The translations under genes and the position numbers were made by a program. From NCBI GenBank assembly GCA_016786705.1, contig JAEUVV010000011.1:62001-126000 (forward strand): a stretch of DNA of 64,000 nt, given 5' to 3'. Shown piece by piece: positions 42,104-52,000 of this stretch. This stretch comes from Taibaiella sp. (GTDB taxonomy: Bacteria; Bacteroidota; Bacteroidia; Chitinophagales; Chitinophagaceae). Numbering within the stretch: the stretch's first letter is position 1; the number at the start of each line of letters is the position of its first letter. The notes under the pieces are model-generated. The model saw nothing but the letters and a program-made list of their open reading frames with translations, was not told the origin of the DNA and made no database searches.

Positions 42104-43732
42104 TTATTTGATCCCTTTTTGAGCAAAGTATTTAATGATTTGCTGAGCGGTTTCATTATTGGCATCATATTCCAGTACTTTTTTGGAATAATCTACCGCA
42201 GCGCGGCCATTTCCTTTATTGTACTCATAAAGCGCCAGGTATTGGTAAGCATAAACATACTCTTCTGTCTTACGCTCTTTACCTTCAGCCAATGGTTTGT
42301 TCAACCAGGTCTTGAAAGGTTCTACCGCCGTACCTGTTTTCGCTTCAGGGTCCTGTGCCGCAGCTACACGACCCAACCAATAAAGGCCTAAGATCTCATC
42401 CGGGTATTTAGCATTAAACGCTTCCAGCTTTGCCTTCGCGCCCGTAAAGTCTTTAGCGAAATAAGCATAGTAACCGGCATTAAAATAATCCAAAGGAGAA
42501 GACTCCGGGTATTCCGCGATCATTTTAGAGTACCACTCCGATACTTTTGCCCAATTGCGGGTCTCTTTGTAACCGTCCGCGATCTTACGGTACAGTTCTG
42601 TTTTATCTTTATCCGTACTTTTTTGTAAAGCCAGGGTAAAGTTTTGATCCGCAATATTCTGGTACTTAGCCGCATTAGCCGTGTCTTCCTTAGCCATCGC
42701 GTTATTTACATAAGCGTAGTACAAATAGTCCTCGTAAGTGTATTTAGACGCATCGCTTACGGTTGAACGGTACGTTTCAAAGTTTTTCATCGCCTCTGAA
42801 ATCTGATCGTTCTGGTATTGTGTAAAGGCCAGACCTCTGTACAAGGAAGGAGTTTTCTTACCTTCGCCCGCGTTGATCAGGTCCTGGTAAATTTTAGCCG
42901 CGCCGGTATAGTCTTTTGTTAAATACAAAATATTACCATAACGCATCTGGTCGCGGATTGATTTATCAGAAAGTTTCAGGTATTCTTCAATATTCTGTTT
43001 TGCCAGTTCATATTTACCGGCTCTGTAATATACATCGGCCAGGTCACCATAAGGCAATGGATTTTCCTTATCGGACTCTTTTGCCAGGTTATAGCTTTTC
43101 AGGGCTTCTTCATAGTTACGGGCATTCAACCAGATCAAACCATGGCGGGCATAACCCAAAGATTTCATTTTACCTTCCGCAACTACCGCATCAAACATTC
43201 TTACCGCTTCACCGTTAGATTCACCGGTATTTTTACGCAATAAGGCATCACCCAGGCCTATCATTACTTCCGGCTGGTTAGCCTTTCTTTCATGGGCGGT
43301 CCTGTACCAGGCAATCGCTTCATCATATTGCGTTGCTTTATCGCTATAAGTGATCGCATCTGCCGCTACCTGGTATTTTTCCCAGTCTTTTTTCTTTGCG
43401 CCATCTACGATATCCTGTAACATTTTAAAGGCTTCGGCACTTTTACCTTCTTCAAACAATATGCGGGCAGTACCGGCCATATTTCTGAAATCGGAAGGAT
43501 GTTTGGCAAACACCGCTTTTGCTTCGTTTATTTTTCCTTCACCTAATAATACCAATCCATAGTAATAATTCGCTTCAGGACTACTTCCTGCCAAAGAACT
43601 CAACTCTTTCTCCGCACTTTCATAACGCTCATAAGCTAATAATTTCTTTCCTTTCTCTAATGACTGCGCATTAACATCATAAACAAAAGCCGTAGCTGCT
43701 GCTGTTGCTAATACAGTGATTAATGTTTTCAT
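42104..43732 (-). CDS. Exported tetratricopeptide-repeat protein
   Basis: A 542-residue protein with a signal peptide (1-22, ending NAQ). The rest is TPR helices: pairs such as SPEANYYYGLVLLGEGKINEAKAVF, YEEALKSYNLAKESDKENPLPYGDLADVYYRAGKYELAKQNIEEYLKL and SSPLDYFNAGYYAYFAKDFTGAKAKLEAF. At least ten repeats are visible. TPR proteins of this kind are periplasmic scaffolds; here it follows a PstS-like binding lipoprotein by 77 bp in one operon. That pair is often found with TonB/ExbBD genes in Bacteroidota, but those are not adjacent here. The partner proteins are unknown. Confidence 0.85.
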   Translation of the reverse strand: MKTLITVLATAAATAFVYDVNAQSLEKGKKLLAYERYESAEKELSSLAGSSPEANYYYGLVLLGEGKINEAKAVFAKHPSDFRNMAGTARILFEEGKSAEAFKMLQDIVDGAKKKDWEKYQVAADAITYSDKATQYDEAIAWYRTAHERKANQPEVMIGLGDALLRKNTGESNGEAVRMFDAVVAEGKMKSLGYARHGLIWLNARNYEEALKSYNLAKESDKENPLPYGDLADVYYRAGKYELAKQNIEEYLKLSDKSIRDQMRYGNILYLTKDYTGAAKIYQDLINAGEGKKTPSLYRGLAFTQYQNDQISEAMKNFETYRSTVSDASKYTYEDYLYYAYVNNAMAKEDTANAAKYQNIADQNFTLALQKSTDKDKTELYRKIADGYKETRNWAKVSEWYSKMIAEYPESSPLDYFNAGYYAYFAKDFTGAKAKLEAFNAKYPDEILGLYWLGRVAAAQDPEAKTGTAVEPFKTWLNKPLAEGKERKTEEYVYAYQYLALYEYNKGNGRAAVDYSKKVLEYDANNETAQQIIKYFAQKGIK

Positions 43733-43809
43733 ATGCTCTATTTATTGTTTGATTTTTTATCTTTATTAAGTTTTCCCTTATTGTATAGTTTTAGATGCTT
43801 TTTTTAAGC

Positions 43810-44730
43810 CTAAGGTTTAATCTCCACATCCCGGATGATCAATTGAACGGCCAAAGGTACCATCCTGGACTTATTAATAATCAGTTGTCCTGGCTCACTG
43901 GTCAAAAAATTGGCAAAACCGGAAGCAAGGTTAGACTCTATCCTGCTGATAAAATATAGTTTCCGGTGGAAAGGATAATCTCTTAAAGCGATACTACCCT
44001 GGTAGGGTAATATAAACTTATCTAAGGAGTCATTTTTAATGGAAACCACTTTGACTTCGGTACGGAACGAGCCATAACCGACATCGGAATTAGGATCAAA
44101 AGCATGCGTCATGCCTACAAAACCGATCGCATCCTCATTTTCTGATACATATTTGATCACTTCTTCGCTGTTGTTCGCAGCAAATACTTGCTCAGAGAGC
44201 TTTTCGCCTTTCAGGATGGAGTCATTTACAAAACGTGCGATACTCCCGCCCTGGTTATCAAAAACGACTTTAAACTTACGGGCAAATTTTCCGGTAAGGA
44301 TATTATGTACCATACCTACAGTCATTAATGAATCCTGGGATTTGTTGTTTACCAGTATCACAATGCCGTCCCGGGCTATAGCCAGGTCTTTGGTATAAAT
44401 ATTATTGGCTTCACAGGCTTTCTTCTCTTCTGCGGTCAGGGGGCGCGTTACCAGCACCATCTGTGTCTTACCTTCAAAAAGTTGCTTAAAGCAATCATTC
44501 TCCGGTAAATAAGATACGTTGAGTTTTGCCTCCGGGTAAGAGGAATCAAAAACTTTCACCTCCTGTGTAATTACTGGCTTGAAACTTTCATCCGCTGCGA
44601 TTACAATAGACCCCGAAGTGTAGGACTCTATACTCTTCTTATCTACGGAAGAGGGCGTATCGCCACAAGAACTAAAAAATAAAGAGCCTGCTGCTAGTGC
44701 CAAAACTCCCGACAAAATGTACTTTTTCAT
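43810..44730 (-). CDS. PstS-like phosphate-binding lipoprotein
   Basis: A 306-residue lipoprotein with lipobox FFSSC (Cys 22). The two-lobed binding-protein fold of the PstS-like (PBP-like) group is supported by SGSIVIAADESFKPVITQEVKVFDSSYPEAKLNVSYL, LVTRPLTAEEKKACEANNIYTKDLAIARDGIVILVNNKS and NSEEVIKYVSENEDAIGFVGMTHAFDPN. No ABC permease genes are near. Stand-alone PstS-like proteins of Bacteroidota occur beside TPR and TonB-system genes and may not transport phosphate, so the ligand is uncertain. It is first in a two-gene operon. Confidence 0.82.
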   Translation of the reverse strand: MKKYILSGVLALAAGSLFFSSCGDTPSSVDKKSIESYTSGSIVIAADESFKPVITQEVKVFDSSYPEAKLNVSYLPENDCFKQLFEGKTQMVLVTRPLTAEEKKACEANNIYTKDLAIARDGIVILVNNKSQDSLMTVGMVHNILTGKFARKFKVVFDNQGGSIARFVNDSILKGEKLSEQVFAANNSEEVIKYVSENEDAIGFVGMTHAFDPNSDVGYGSFRTEVKVVSIKNDSLDKFILPYQGSIALRDYPFHRKLYFISRIESNLASGFANFLTSEPGQLIINKSRMVPLAVQLIIRDVEIKP

Positions 44731-44946
44731 AAAAACCTGTCTGCAATAATAAGAAAATTAAACTTTTTTCCTCTGAATAATAAAATTTATATAACTATTA
44801 TTTAACAGCACCTCTTTTTTATTATTAAAGACGGAATTGCATAAATTTTTCCATAAAATCAATAAGATCTATAGTATTAATTAACAGTAAATAAGGTTTT
44901 TGAAATGTTTAAGATTTATGAGCTGCTTTTATGAGCCTCTTGTTGT

Positions 44947-44954
44947 ACATTTGA
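44947..44954 (+). promoter_or_regulatory. -7 element of the tpx gene
   Basis: TACATTTG, a full match to TAnnTTTG, lies 33 bp before the tpx ATG. The -33 region (TTTT near 44927) is weak. Confidence 0.5.
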
Positions 44955-44987
44955 AGGGCATTTTTTTACCTAAAAAAATTAAAAACG

Positions 44988-45485
44988 ATGGCAACCATAA
45001 AATTTAAAGGAAACGAAGTACACACTGTTGGGCAATTGCCACAGGTGGGCGAACAGGCAAAGAGTTTTACCCTGACCACCAGCAGTCTTTCTGAAAAGTC
45101 GCTGGAAGACTATAAAGGCAAAAAAGTTGTTTTAAACATTTTTCCCAGTGTAGATACAGGCGTATGCGCCACTTCGGTACGCACGTTTAACGAGAAAGCC
45201 AATGCGCTCGATAATACCGTAGTAGTAAATGTGTCTAAAGACCTGCCCTTCGCCCTGAGCCGTTTTTGTGCTGCGGAAGGCCTGGAAAACGTGGAAAATT
45301 TATCGGACTTCAAAAGCACATTTGGTACTGATTACGGCGTTACCCTTTCCGATTCCCCGCTACAGGGCCTGCTAAGCCGTGCAGTGGTTGTGCTGGATGA
45401 GCAAGGCAAGGTATTGTACACCGAGCAGGTAGACGATATTACCCATGAGCCAAACTATGAAGCTGCGCTTAATATCCTTAAGTAA
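44988..45485 (+). CDS. tpx: Thiol peroxidase (atypical 2-Cys peroxiredoxin)
   Basis: A 165-residue peroxiredoxin. The peroxidatic Cys60 lies in [16 protein letters not shown] and the resolving Cys94 in [12 protein letters not shown], the spacing that defines Tpx. [30 protein letters not shown] is the conserved second half. It reduces peroxides, including alkyl hydroperoxides, with electrons from thioredoxin, in the cytoplasm. It is a single gene with its own promoter and terminator. Confidence 0.95.
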   Translation: MATIKFKGNEVHTVGQLPQVGEQAKSFTLTTSSLSEKSLEDYKGKKVVLNIFPSVDTGVCATSVRTFNEKANALDNTVVVNVSKDLPFALSRFCAAEGLENVENLSDFKSTFGTDYGVTLSDSPLQGLLSRAVVVLDEQGKVLYTEQVDDITHEPNYEAALNILK

Positions 45486-45507
45486 GCTTTTATTATAAAT
45501 TATGCTT

Positions 45508-45543
45508 AAAGCCTGTCCTTTTACCGGGGATAGGCTTTTTTAA
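45508..45543 (+). terminator. Intrinsic terminator of tpx
   Basis: AAAGCCTGTCC pairs with GGATAGGCTTT (one G-T pair) around TTTTACCGGG-type loop, followed by a T run, 23 bp after the tpx stop codon. Confidence 0.85.
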
Positions 45544-45646
45544 TATTAAACAGCCGCTCAGGCACTATGAAACTACCGTTTTTTCGTTTATTTTTGGTCG
45601 GACTTACTTTAGGTACAGACCCGTTCATCACAACATTAAGGCCGCA

Positions 45647-48289
45647 ATGGATTCCAAAAAGAAAATAGCACTACTGGAAGTGGATTATCAATCCGCCCAA
45701 ACCGAGCAAGAAAAACTGGATTTATTATCCGAGATTATTTTAGAGATCAGAACAGAGGATGTAGAAAAGGCGCTAAGACTTTCTGAAGAGCTGATGGAGC
45801 GCTCCAAAGCGATCAATTACCAATTGGGGATTGGCAATGCCTACAACCATAAAGGCGCCTGCTATTGGATCAAGGGGGAATATGAAGATGGCTTGGATGA
45901 ACTGGCCGAAGCCTACTCCATAGCCCGGGAACAGGAAGACAAAACCCTTGAAGCGAAAGCCTTAAACAATTATGGCCGTATCTACAGGGAACTGGGCGAT
46001 ATCTCCAATGCGCTGGTACACTTTGAAGAGGCGCTGGAGATCAATGAATCGCTGGGTAATGTCATCAACCAGTCCATCAACCTCACTAATATAGCCAACC
46101 TGTACCTCGACCTTTCTGATTATGACTCGGCCCTGGAATACGCGCTGAAATGCCTGCCTATTTTCGAAAAAGAACAGGACAATGTGCGACTGGCCAGTAT
46201 TTATAACACCCTGGGCAATATCTATTACAAAAAAGAAATGTTCAACGAAGCCCTGGAATATTTCCAGCGCATGCAAACGATGGCGGAAGAAAATTCACCC
46301 TCCAAATCACTTGCGAACAGCGGCCTGGGTAAAGTATATTTCAAATTATATGATTACGAGCGGGCATCCCACTTTCTGAATATCGCTTTAGAGCAATCCA
46401 AAGAAACCAATAATTTCGAAGTAGAGATCATCACGCTCTATTACCTCGCCTATTTGTATGAAAACCAGGGCCTCTACCAGAAGTCCCTGCAATTTTACAA
46501 CGAGGCCCTGCAACTGGCTAATGAATTCCTGCGGAAGCAGGACCTGGTGAGCATCCATGAAAGGCTTTCCATCCTTTACGATACGCTTTCCAATGTACCT
46601 AAAGCTTATGAGCACCTTAAGGCTTATGAAAAACTGAAAGAAGAAATCTTTCACCAGAATACCTATAACAAAATGCGCAACCTGCAGATCAAAAACAAGA
46701 TCGAGGTGGCTAAAAAAGAAAAAGAGGTAGCCGAAAGAACGGCTATGCTCAAACAGCAATTTATGGCCAACATGAGCCACGAGATCAGGACGCCTATGAA
46801 CGCGATCGTAGGCATTACACGGCTGCTGATCGACAAGCAGCCCAGTGAAGAGCAGCTGCGCTACCTGAAGCTGATCCAGCAAAGCACAGATAATCTCCTG
46901 GTCATCATCAACGACATCCTGGACCTTTCTAAAATAGAGGCCAACAAGATCACGATAGAATCGATTGCCTTTTCGATCCGCGACCTGCTCTATGGTACCA
47001 AAGAGATTATGCAACTCAAAGCACGCGAGAAGTTTTTATCATTCAGTATTGATATTGACGAGCGCATACCGGATTGCCTCATCGGCGACCCTACCCGCCT
47101 TAACCAGATCCTGGTCAACCTGATCGGGAACGCGGTAAAATTTACAGAGAAAGGCGGCATAAATGTCCAGGTAAAATTATATAAAGAGAACGGTCATAAG
47201 ATCGCGGTACGTTTTGACATAACCGATACCGGTATCGGTATTTCCAAGCAATATATCAATACCATATTTGACAGCTTCACACAGGCAGGCAGCGATACGG
47301 CCCGTAAATATGGAGGCACCGGCCTGGGCCTCACCATTTCCAAGCAGCTGGTCGACCTTATGAAAGGCCGTATGGAAGTGGAAAGCCAACTGGGCGCCGG
47401 TACCACCTTCAGCGTCCTAATCCCTTTTGAAGTATCCGCCAACCAGAGTCGCATCCAGGATGAGCAACCGGATACTGCCGTGATCAAAAAAGAACTCAGC
47501 AATGCTTACATTCTCCTGGTGGAAGATAATGAGTTCAACCAGATCGTAGCCGAAGAAACCCTTAAAAACAGTCTCCCCGATATCAGGATCGATATTGCCA
47601 ACAATGGGGAAGAAGCGATAGAAAAACTCAGGGAAAACGACTATGACATGATCCTTATGGACATCCAGATGCCCGTGATGGACGGTATCACTACCACCAA
47701 ATACATCCGGCAGGAAATGCCGGAAAACAAGCGACAAATAAAGATCGTGGCTATGACCGCCAATGTGCTGCAGGATGATGTAAAGCGCTATTTTGATATT
47801 GGCATGGACGCCTATATATCTAAACCGTTCCAGCTGGACGACCTCCTCCTGACCATGAGCCAGCAAATGCATGGAAAAACAGAGTCTGCTGATAATACAG
47901 CGCCAAAAGAAGAAGAAGAAGGCCAGGCCTCCAAAACCCTGCTGTTACCCGAAGTAGTTACGGATATGCAATTTTTATCCCAGTTTACGAAAGGGAATCC
48001 TGAAAAACGGAATAAATACATCCGTATGTTCCTGGACAACTGCCCCAAGCTGCTGCATCAGCTCAATGAAGGACTGGGCAAAAAAGATTACGCAATCATG
48101 AAGATCGCTGCGCATTCTTTAAAACCACAAATGGGCTATATGGGCATTAAAGAGGAGGTGAGTAATATTTACCTGATCGAGCACGCGGCAGCGGAACAGC
48201 AGGCCGAGGTATTGCCTTCACTGATCAAACACCTGAACAAGGTATGTGAACTGGCCTTTGCTGAACTTGAAAAAATACTAGCCGTTTAA
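45647..48289 (+). CDS. Soluble TPR hybrid histidine kinase (TPR-HisKA-HATPase-REC-Hpt)
   Basis: An 880-residue kinase without a signal peptide or membrane helix. Residues ~20-340 are TPRs (e.g. ALNNYGRIYRELGDISNALVHFEEALEINESLGN). A coiled coil near 350-372 leads to the H-box MSHEIRTPMNAIVGITRLL (His near 377). The ATPase domain has the N-box NLIGNAVKFTEKG and G boxes DTGIGISK and GGTGLGLTISK. A receiver domain follows near 620-740 (ILLVEDNEFNQ, phospho-Asp in MILMDIQMPVMDG near 671). Near 790-880 is an Hpt domain with AHSLKPQMGYMG (His near 822). It is therefore a complete phosphorelay in one chain, ending in a free output regulator not seen nearby. The signal is probably a cytosolic protein bound by the TPRs. 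Confidence 0.94.
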   Translation: MDSKKKIALLEVDYQSAQTEQEKLDLLSEIILEIRTEDVEKALRLSEELMERSKAINYQLGIGNAYNHKGACYWIKGEYEDGLDELAEAYSIAREQEDKTLEAKALNNYGRIYRELGDISNALVHFEEALEINESLGNVINQSINLTNIANLYLDLSDYDSALEYALKCLPIFEKEQDNVRLASIYNTLGNIYYKKEMFNEALEYFQRMQTMAEENSPSKSLANSGLGKVYFKLYDYERASHFLNIALEQSKETNNFEVEIITLYYLAYLYENQGLYQKSLQFYNEALQLANEFLRKQDLVSIHERLSILYDTLSNVPKAYEHLKAYEKLKEEIFHQNTYNKMRNLQIKNKIEVAKKEKEVAERTAMLKQQFMANMSHEIRTPMNAIVGITRLLIDKQPSEEQLRYLKLIQQSTDNLLVIINDILDLSKIEANKITIESIAFSIRDLLYGTKEIMQLKAREKFLSFSIDIDERIPDCLIGDPTRLNQILVNLIGNAVKFTEKGGINVQVKLYKENGHKIAVRFDITDTGIGISKQYINTIFDSFTQAGSDTARKYGGTGLGLTISKQLVDLMKGRMEVESQLGAGTTFSVLIPFEVSANQSRIQDEQPDTAVIKKELSNAYILLVEDNEFNQIVAEETLKNSLPDIRIDIANNGEEAIEKLRENDYDMILMDIQMPVMDGITTTKYIRQEMPENKRQIKIVAMTANVLQDDVKRYFDIGMDAYISKPFQLDDLLLTMSQQMHGKTESADNTAPKEEEEGQASKTLLLPEVVTDMQFLSQFTKGNPEKRNKYIRMFLDNCPKLLHQLNEGLGKKDYAIMKIAAHSLKPQMGYMGIKEEVSNIYLIEHAAAEQQAEVLPSLIKHLNKVCELAFAELEKILAV

Positions 48290-48368
48290 ACTGCTCAATA
48301 CAGTAACCTAAAAACATCTTTCAAACGACAATACATTTAAAACAGATCACATAACTAACCAAAAACAA

Positions 48369-48950
48369 ATGAAAAAAATATTATCACTAAGCCTATTATT
48401 TCTCATTCATAGCTCGCTGCTATTCAGCCAGGAATTTGGACGGGTGAACCGGGTATACCTCGAAGCCGGTTTTGTTAAAGGAACCAATGAGCTCTTTCAT
48501 TATAACGCTTATGTTGATAAAGATTTATTGCAAAAAACAGATATCCCTTTAATGCAACCAACAGGATTATGTGCAGGCCTCGTTATCGGTAGCAAAACGG
48601 CCCATGTAAAAAGTAGGTTTCTGTTCAATAGTGGGGACATATCCGGTGTCAATTGGCTGGAATGGGGGGTAATGTACGGCTGGATCACCCATAAGCGTAA
48701 CTTTGCCATGGATGTCAATGTAGGATTAGCTTACCAGCTTGTAGGACTGGAGGGATATTATAAATCCAGGCCAGGTTATAGAAACATCAGGCAGGTAGGC
48801 ATCATCAGTGAAGCTAATTTTCACCTCATGACTCCATACGTCGGTATTTCACCTTTCGTATTCCTCAATTCCAATATTAAAGGGATCAGTATTGGCGCAG
48901 GTACTAAAATACTGATCGGAAAACCGGGCTATACGAAAAAACAATTCTAA
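48369..48950 (+). CDS. Exported small beta-barrel-like protein of unknown function
   Basis: A 193-residue protein with a signal peptide of 20 residues (ending LLFSQ). The mature part has alternating strand patterns (RVYLEAGFVKGTNELFHYNAYV, FAMDVNVGLAYQLVGLEGYY, SIGAGTKILIG) that suggest a small outer-membrane barrel of about eight strands. No family is recognised. It follows the soluble hybrid kinase by 79 bp and may share its transcript, but a functional link is not shown. Confidence 0.6.
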   Translation: MKKILSLSLLFLIHSSLLFSQEFGRVNRVYLEAGFVKGTNELFHYNAYVDKDLLQKTDIPLMQPTGLCAGLVIGSKTAHVKSRFLFNSGDISGVNWLEWGVMYGWITHKRNFAMDVNVGLAYQLVGLEGYYKSRPGYRNIRQVGIISEANFHLMTPYVGISPFVFLNSNIKGISIGAGTKILIGKPGYTKKQF

Positions 48951-49030
48951 GTAACCAATTGAGCTATAAGCATTCCCGATATACTAGCGCGCCCGAAAAA
49001 TCCCGGGAAGTACACTATCTTACATTTTTG

Positions 49031-49038
49031 TAAATTTG
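49031..49038 (+). promoter_or_regulatory. -7 element of the smc gene
   Basis: TAAATTTG matches TAnnTTTG, 31 bp before the GTG start. A second similar hexamer (TACATTTT at 49021-49028) overlaps just upstream, so the exact start point is open. Confidence 0.45.
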
Positions 49039-49069
49039 CCTACTTTTTTTAATATAAAGAGATTCATAC

Positions 49070-52000
49070 GTGAAATTAAAATCACTGGAAATAAAAGGCT
49101 TCAAATCGTTTGCCGACAAGACGCAGATCATTCTCGACAACCCCATTACGGGTATTGTGGGGCCCAATGGCTGTGGCAAGTCCAATATCATTGACGCCAT
49201 TCGCTGGGTAATCGGCGAACACAAGATCAAGGCGCTGCGCTCGGACAACCTCGAAGACCTGATCTTTAACGGCTCCCGCAGCCGGGCTACAAGTGGTATG
49301 GCCGAGGTATCGCTTACTTTCGAAAACACGCGCAACCTCCTGCCTACAGAGTTTACTACGGTCACCATTACCCGCAAGTTCTACCGCAGTGGAGAGAGTG
49401 AGTACCGCCTGAATGATGTGGCCTGCCGCCTGAAAGATATCCATAACCTCTTCCTCGATACCGGTGTGAGCAACGACTCTTATGCCATTATCGAGCTGGG
49501 TATGGTAGACGATATCATCAAGGATAAAGATGGCAGCCGCCGCAGGATGCTGGAGCAGGCCGCGGGTATCTCTATCTACAAAACCCGTAAGAAAGAGGCC
49601 AAAGCCAAACTGGACGCTACCCAGCAGGATGTGGACCGTATCGAGGACCTTCTGTTCGAGATCACCAATAACCTGCGCTCGCTGGAGAGCCAGGCCAAGA
49701 AAGCAGAACGCTACTATACCATCAAGAACGAATATAAAGCGGTAAGTATTGAACTGGCAAAAGCTTCCCTGGAAGCCTTCAATGGTCAATACCAATCGCT
49801 GAACGATCAGCTGGAAAAGGAAAGCGATCATAAGCTGGCCCTGGATGCCGCCTTAGCCGGCGATGAGGCCGAGATAGAGGCCAACAAAGTAAAACTAACG
49901 CAGCAGGAGCATGAATTACATGGCCTCCAAAAGCGTTTTAATGATTTACTGGCGAGTATCCGGCAAATGGAAAATGATAAAAAACTGGCTGCCCAGCGCC
50001 TGGACCACCTCCAGGACCGGGAAAAAAACCTGAATGAATTCCTCGCTACTGCGGACAGCCAGGTAGCCCAATTGTCCGAAAGCATCAGCTTCACCCAAAA
50101 GCAGATCGAAGAAGAGCAGGAAACCCTGGAAGAACTGAAAGACCAGATGGAAAACCTGCGCGATACGATGGAAGATAAACGCGAGGCTTTTGAAGAGAAA
50201 AAAAGAGCACTGGATATGCACCGCAGCGAATTCCAGGCCAAGCAAAGAATACAGTTTGACGCCGAGAAAATAGTCGCGGTGGCCGATACCTCCATCGCCA
50301 ACCTGCAGCGCAGCCTGCAGCAAATGCTGGAGGACCGCGCACAGCGTAACAGCCAGATACAGTCGATACAGTCAGAGAAAAAAGAACTGGAAGAGGCACT
50401 GCTGGATCAGCAGGAAGCCATGTCTGAACTGGTAGCTCAACAGGAAGCCATTAAGGAGAAGATCCTGGAAAACCAGGAAGCGCTGGAAGCATTAAGATCA
50501 AGATCGGTAGAAGAGAACAGGACACTGGATGCCAAAAGAAACGAGCACGACCTGTTACAATCCCTGGTCAACAGCCTGGAAGGCTACCCGGAAAGTATTA
50601 AATTCTTAAGCAAGAATAAGGAGTGGAACAGCAAGGCGCCCTTACTGTCTGATGTCTTTTTAGTAAAAGACGCTTACCGTAAAGCTTTGGAAAATGTGAT
50701 TGAACCTTACCTCAATTACTATGTAACGGCCGACTGGGCAGAAGCGCAGGCTGCTATCAGGCTATTAAGTGATGCCAAGAAAGGGAAGGCCTCTTTCTTC
50801 ATCATGGAATCCCTGAGTGATGATAATAAACCGGTAAAGTTTGAAGCCAAAGGCCTTACACAAGCCCTGGAACTGATCACGGTAGATAAGCCTTACCAGA
50901 AACTTGCGCAGCACCTGCTGGGCAATGTTTATGTAGCGGAAGAAACCCTGGATATGGATACCATTGCCGTACCCACAGGTGTTTTGGTCATCAATAAGGA
51001 AGGTAATATCTTAAAAGGCGCTTACCAGTTAACCGGCGGTTCTACCGGGAAATTTGAAGGCAATAAAATAGGCCGTGCCAAAAACCTGGAACGCCTGCAG
51101 GAAGAGATCAACACGCTTACGAAGAGCACTACAGACCTAAAGGAAGCCATTGAGCAAAAGCGGAATGAAATCACGGGCTATAATGCTTCCCTGAACGACC
51201 GTGCCATAGACCAGGCCAAGCAAAGCATCCAGCAGTCTCAAAACAAGATCTATGCCTTGCAGCAGAAATCGGAGCACCTGGAGCAACTGGAGCAAAACAG
51301 TCAGGGCCGCATTGCAGACCTGGAGCAACAACTGGTAGACGTAAAAGATAACATCAGCGATAAACAGGAAGAGCTGTACAGTATTAATGATTTACTGGCT
51401 GACCTTTTAGAACTGATCAAACGGGCGGAAAGTGAATTCCAGATGGTGGAAGCGGACTTTAACATGGCCACGCAACAGTTCAATAACCAGAACCTGCAAC
51501 AAACCCGCCAGCAAAGTAAAATTGAGAACCTGAAACAGGAATTCAATTTTAAAAGTAACCAGTTGAAAGACCTGCAGAGCCAGGTGACCACCAACCGGGC
51601 GCAGCTGAAAGAAACGGCCCAGCTCATCAGCGATACCAGTGGTAAATTACACTTTGGTGATAATGAACTGTATGACCTGATGCAGCAAAAGGAGAAAGAC
51701 GAGAAAGCACTTTCAGAGAAAGACCGATTGTATTATGAATTGCGCAATGGCATCAGTGAGCATGAAAGCCGCATCAGCCGCCAGCGCCGCGAACGAGACC
51801 AGGCGGACCAGTTGCTGAACACCCTGAGAGAGAAGCTTACGGAGATGAAGCTCCAGGTAGCCGGCTTAAAAGAGCGCTTGCAGGTGGAGTTTAAAGTGGA
51901 CCTGGACGAGGTGCTGGAGCAAGACCGGGATAATGAACTGACGGTAGAAGAATTAAACGCGGAAGCTGAAAAGCTGAAAAAGCGTTTGGAAAATATAGGG

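Noticed and set aside
43810..44730. PstS gene as part of a phosphate ABC transporter operon
   Set aside because: No pstC, pstA, pstB or phoU genes are near; the downstream gene is a TPR protein.
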